Shown here in pieces: positions 12,236 to 12,274 of a DNA stretch of 12,274 nucleotides; the first letter of the stretch is position 1, and every line of letters starts with the position of its first letter. The notes under the pieces are model-generated. The model was not told the DNA's origin. It ran no database searches and saw only the letters and a program-made list of their open reading frames with translations. The DNA is taken from the NCBI GenBank assembly GCA_019594025.1, contig JAFDUB010000047.1, forward strand, positions 1 to 12,274, read 5' to 3'. The position numbers and the translations under genes were made by a program. The DNA is from Thermoplasmata archaeon (GTDB taxonomy: Archaea; Thermoplasmatota; Thermoplasmata; Halarchaeoplasmatales; Halarchaeoplasmataceae).

Positions 12236-12274
12236 GCAAATCTAGATTACCCATTTTATATTCAAGATACGGAT

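Noticed and set aside
1..12274. CRISPR arrays, tRNA or rRNA genes, and full insertion sequences
   Set aside because: No regularly spaced direct repeats, no tRNA-like clover-leaf signature and no transposase-like reading frame were seen on either strand.

Overview
The window looks like a euryarchaeal, most likely Thermoplasmatota-type, chromosome segment devoted mainly to cell-surface proteins. Four things point that way: TATA-like boxes sit about 25-30 bases before most start codons (leaderless archaeal promoters); AGG/AGA and ATA codons are heavily used; the exported proteins are very acidic and rich in N-glycosylation sequons; and their domain types (PKD, SbsA-like Ig, OmpL47-like Ig repeats, pilin-like N-terminal anchors) are common in this group. 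The lineage call is an inference from style, not a search result.

Layout, left to right. Positions 1-230 hold no gene, but contain a perfect hairpin element (89-108, with a small second hairpin just after it) and the promoter of the first gene. At 231-881 (+) is a small class I SAM-dependent methyltransferase. It converges on 913-2226 (-), a signal-peptide-bearing, single-span membrane protein with an acidic ectodomain. A 100-base divergent promoter region follows, then a 67-residue two-helix membrane protein (2328-2531, +). Next comes a 104-base gap holding a promoter and a possible 36-codon reverse-strand ORF. A giant 1952-residue membrane-anchored surface protein fills 2636-8494 (+). It runs tail-to-tail, with a 51-base overlap, into a pilin-like single-span protein (8444-9286, -). 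A second divergent promoter region (9287-9421) leads to a 921-residue secreted multi-Ig protein (9422-12187, +). The window ends with a second hairpin element, closely related to the first, and a T-run.

How the parts may work together: the giant protein and its convergent neighbour resemble, from memory, the large DUF7286-type and small pilin-like proteins found together in archaeal type IV pilus-related loci. No secretion ATPase or platform protein is visible here, so this is only a hint. The 921-residue and 437-residue proteins are further envelope components. The methyltransferase has no visible link to them.

The most noteworthy points are: (1) the two flanking hairpin elements, in the same orientation and related by compensatory base changes, which resemble IS200/IS605-type ends or REP-like elements with no transposase in the window; (2) the right-hand element supplies the last 20 or so codons and the stop codon of the 921-residue protein, suggesting a truncated or remodelled C-terminus; (3) an Ig/PKD stalk of about 485 residues lying between helical halves of the giant protein; (4) regular TATA-to-ATG spacing, which argues for shorter starts in two genes.
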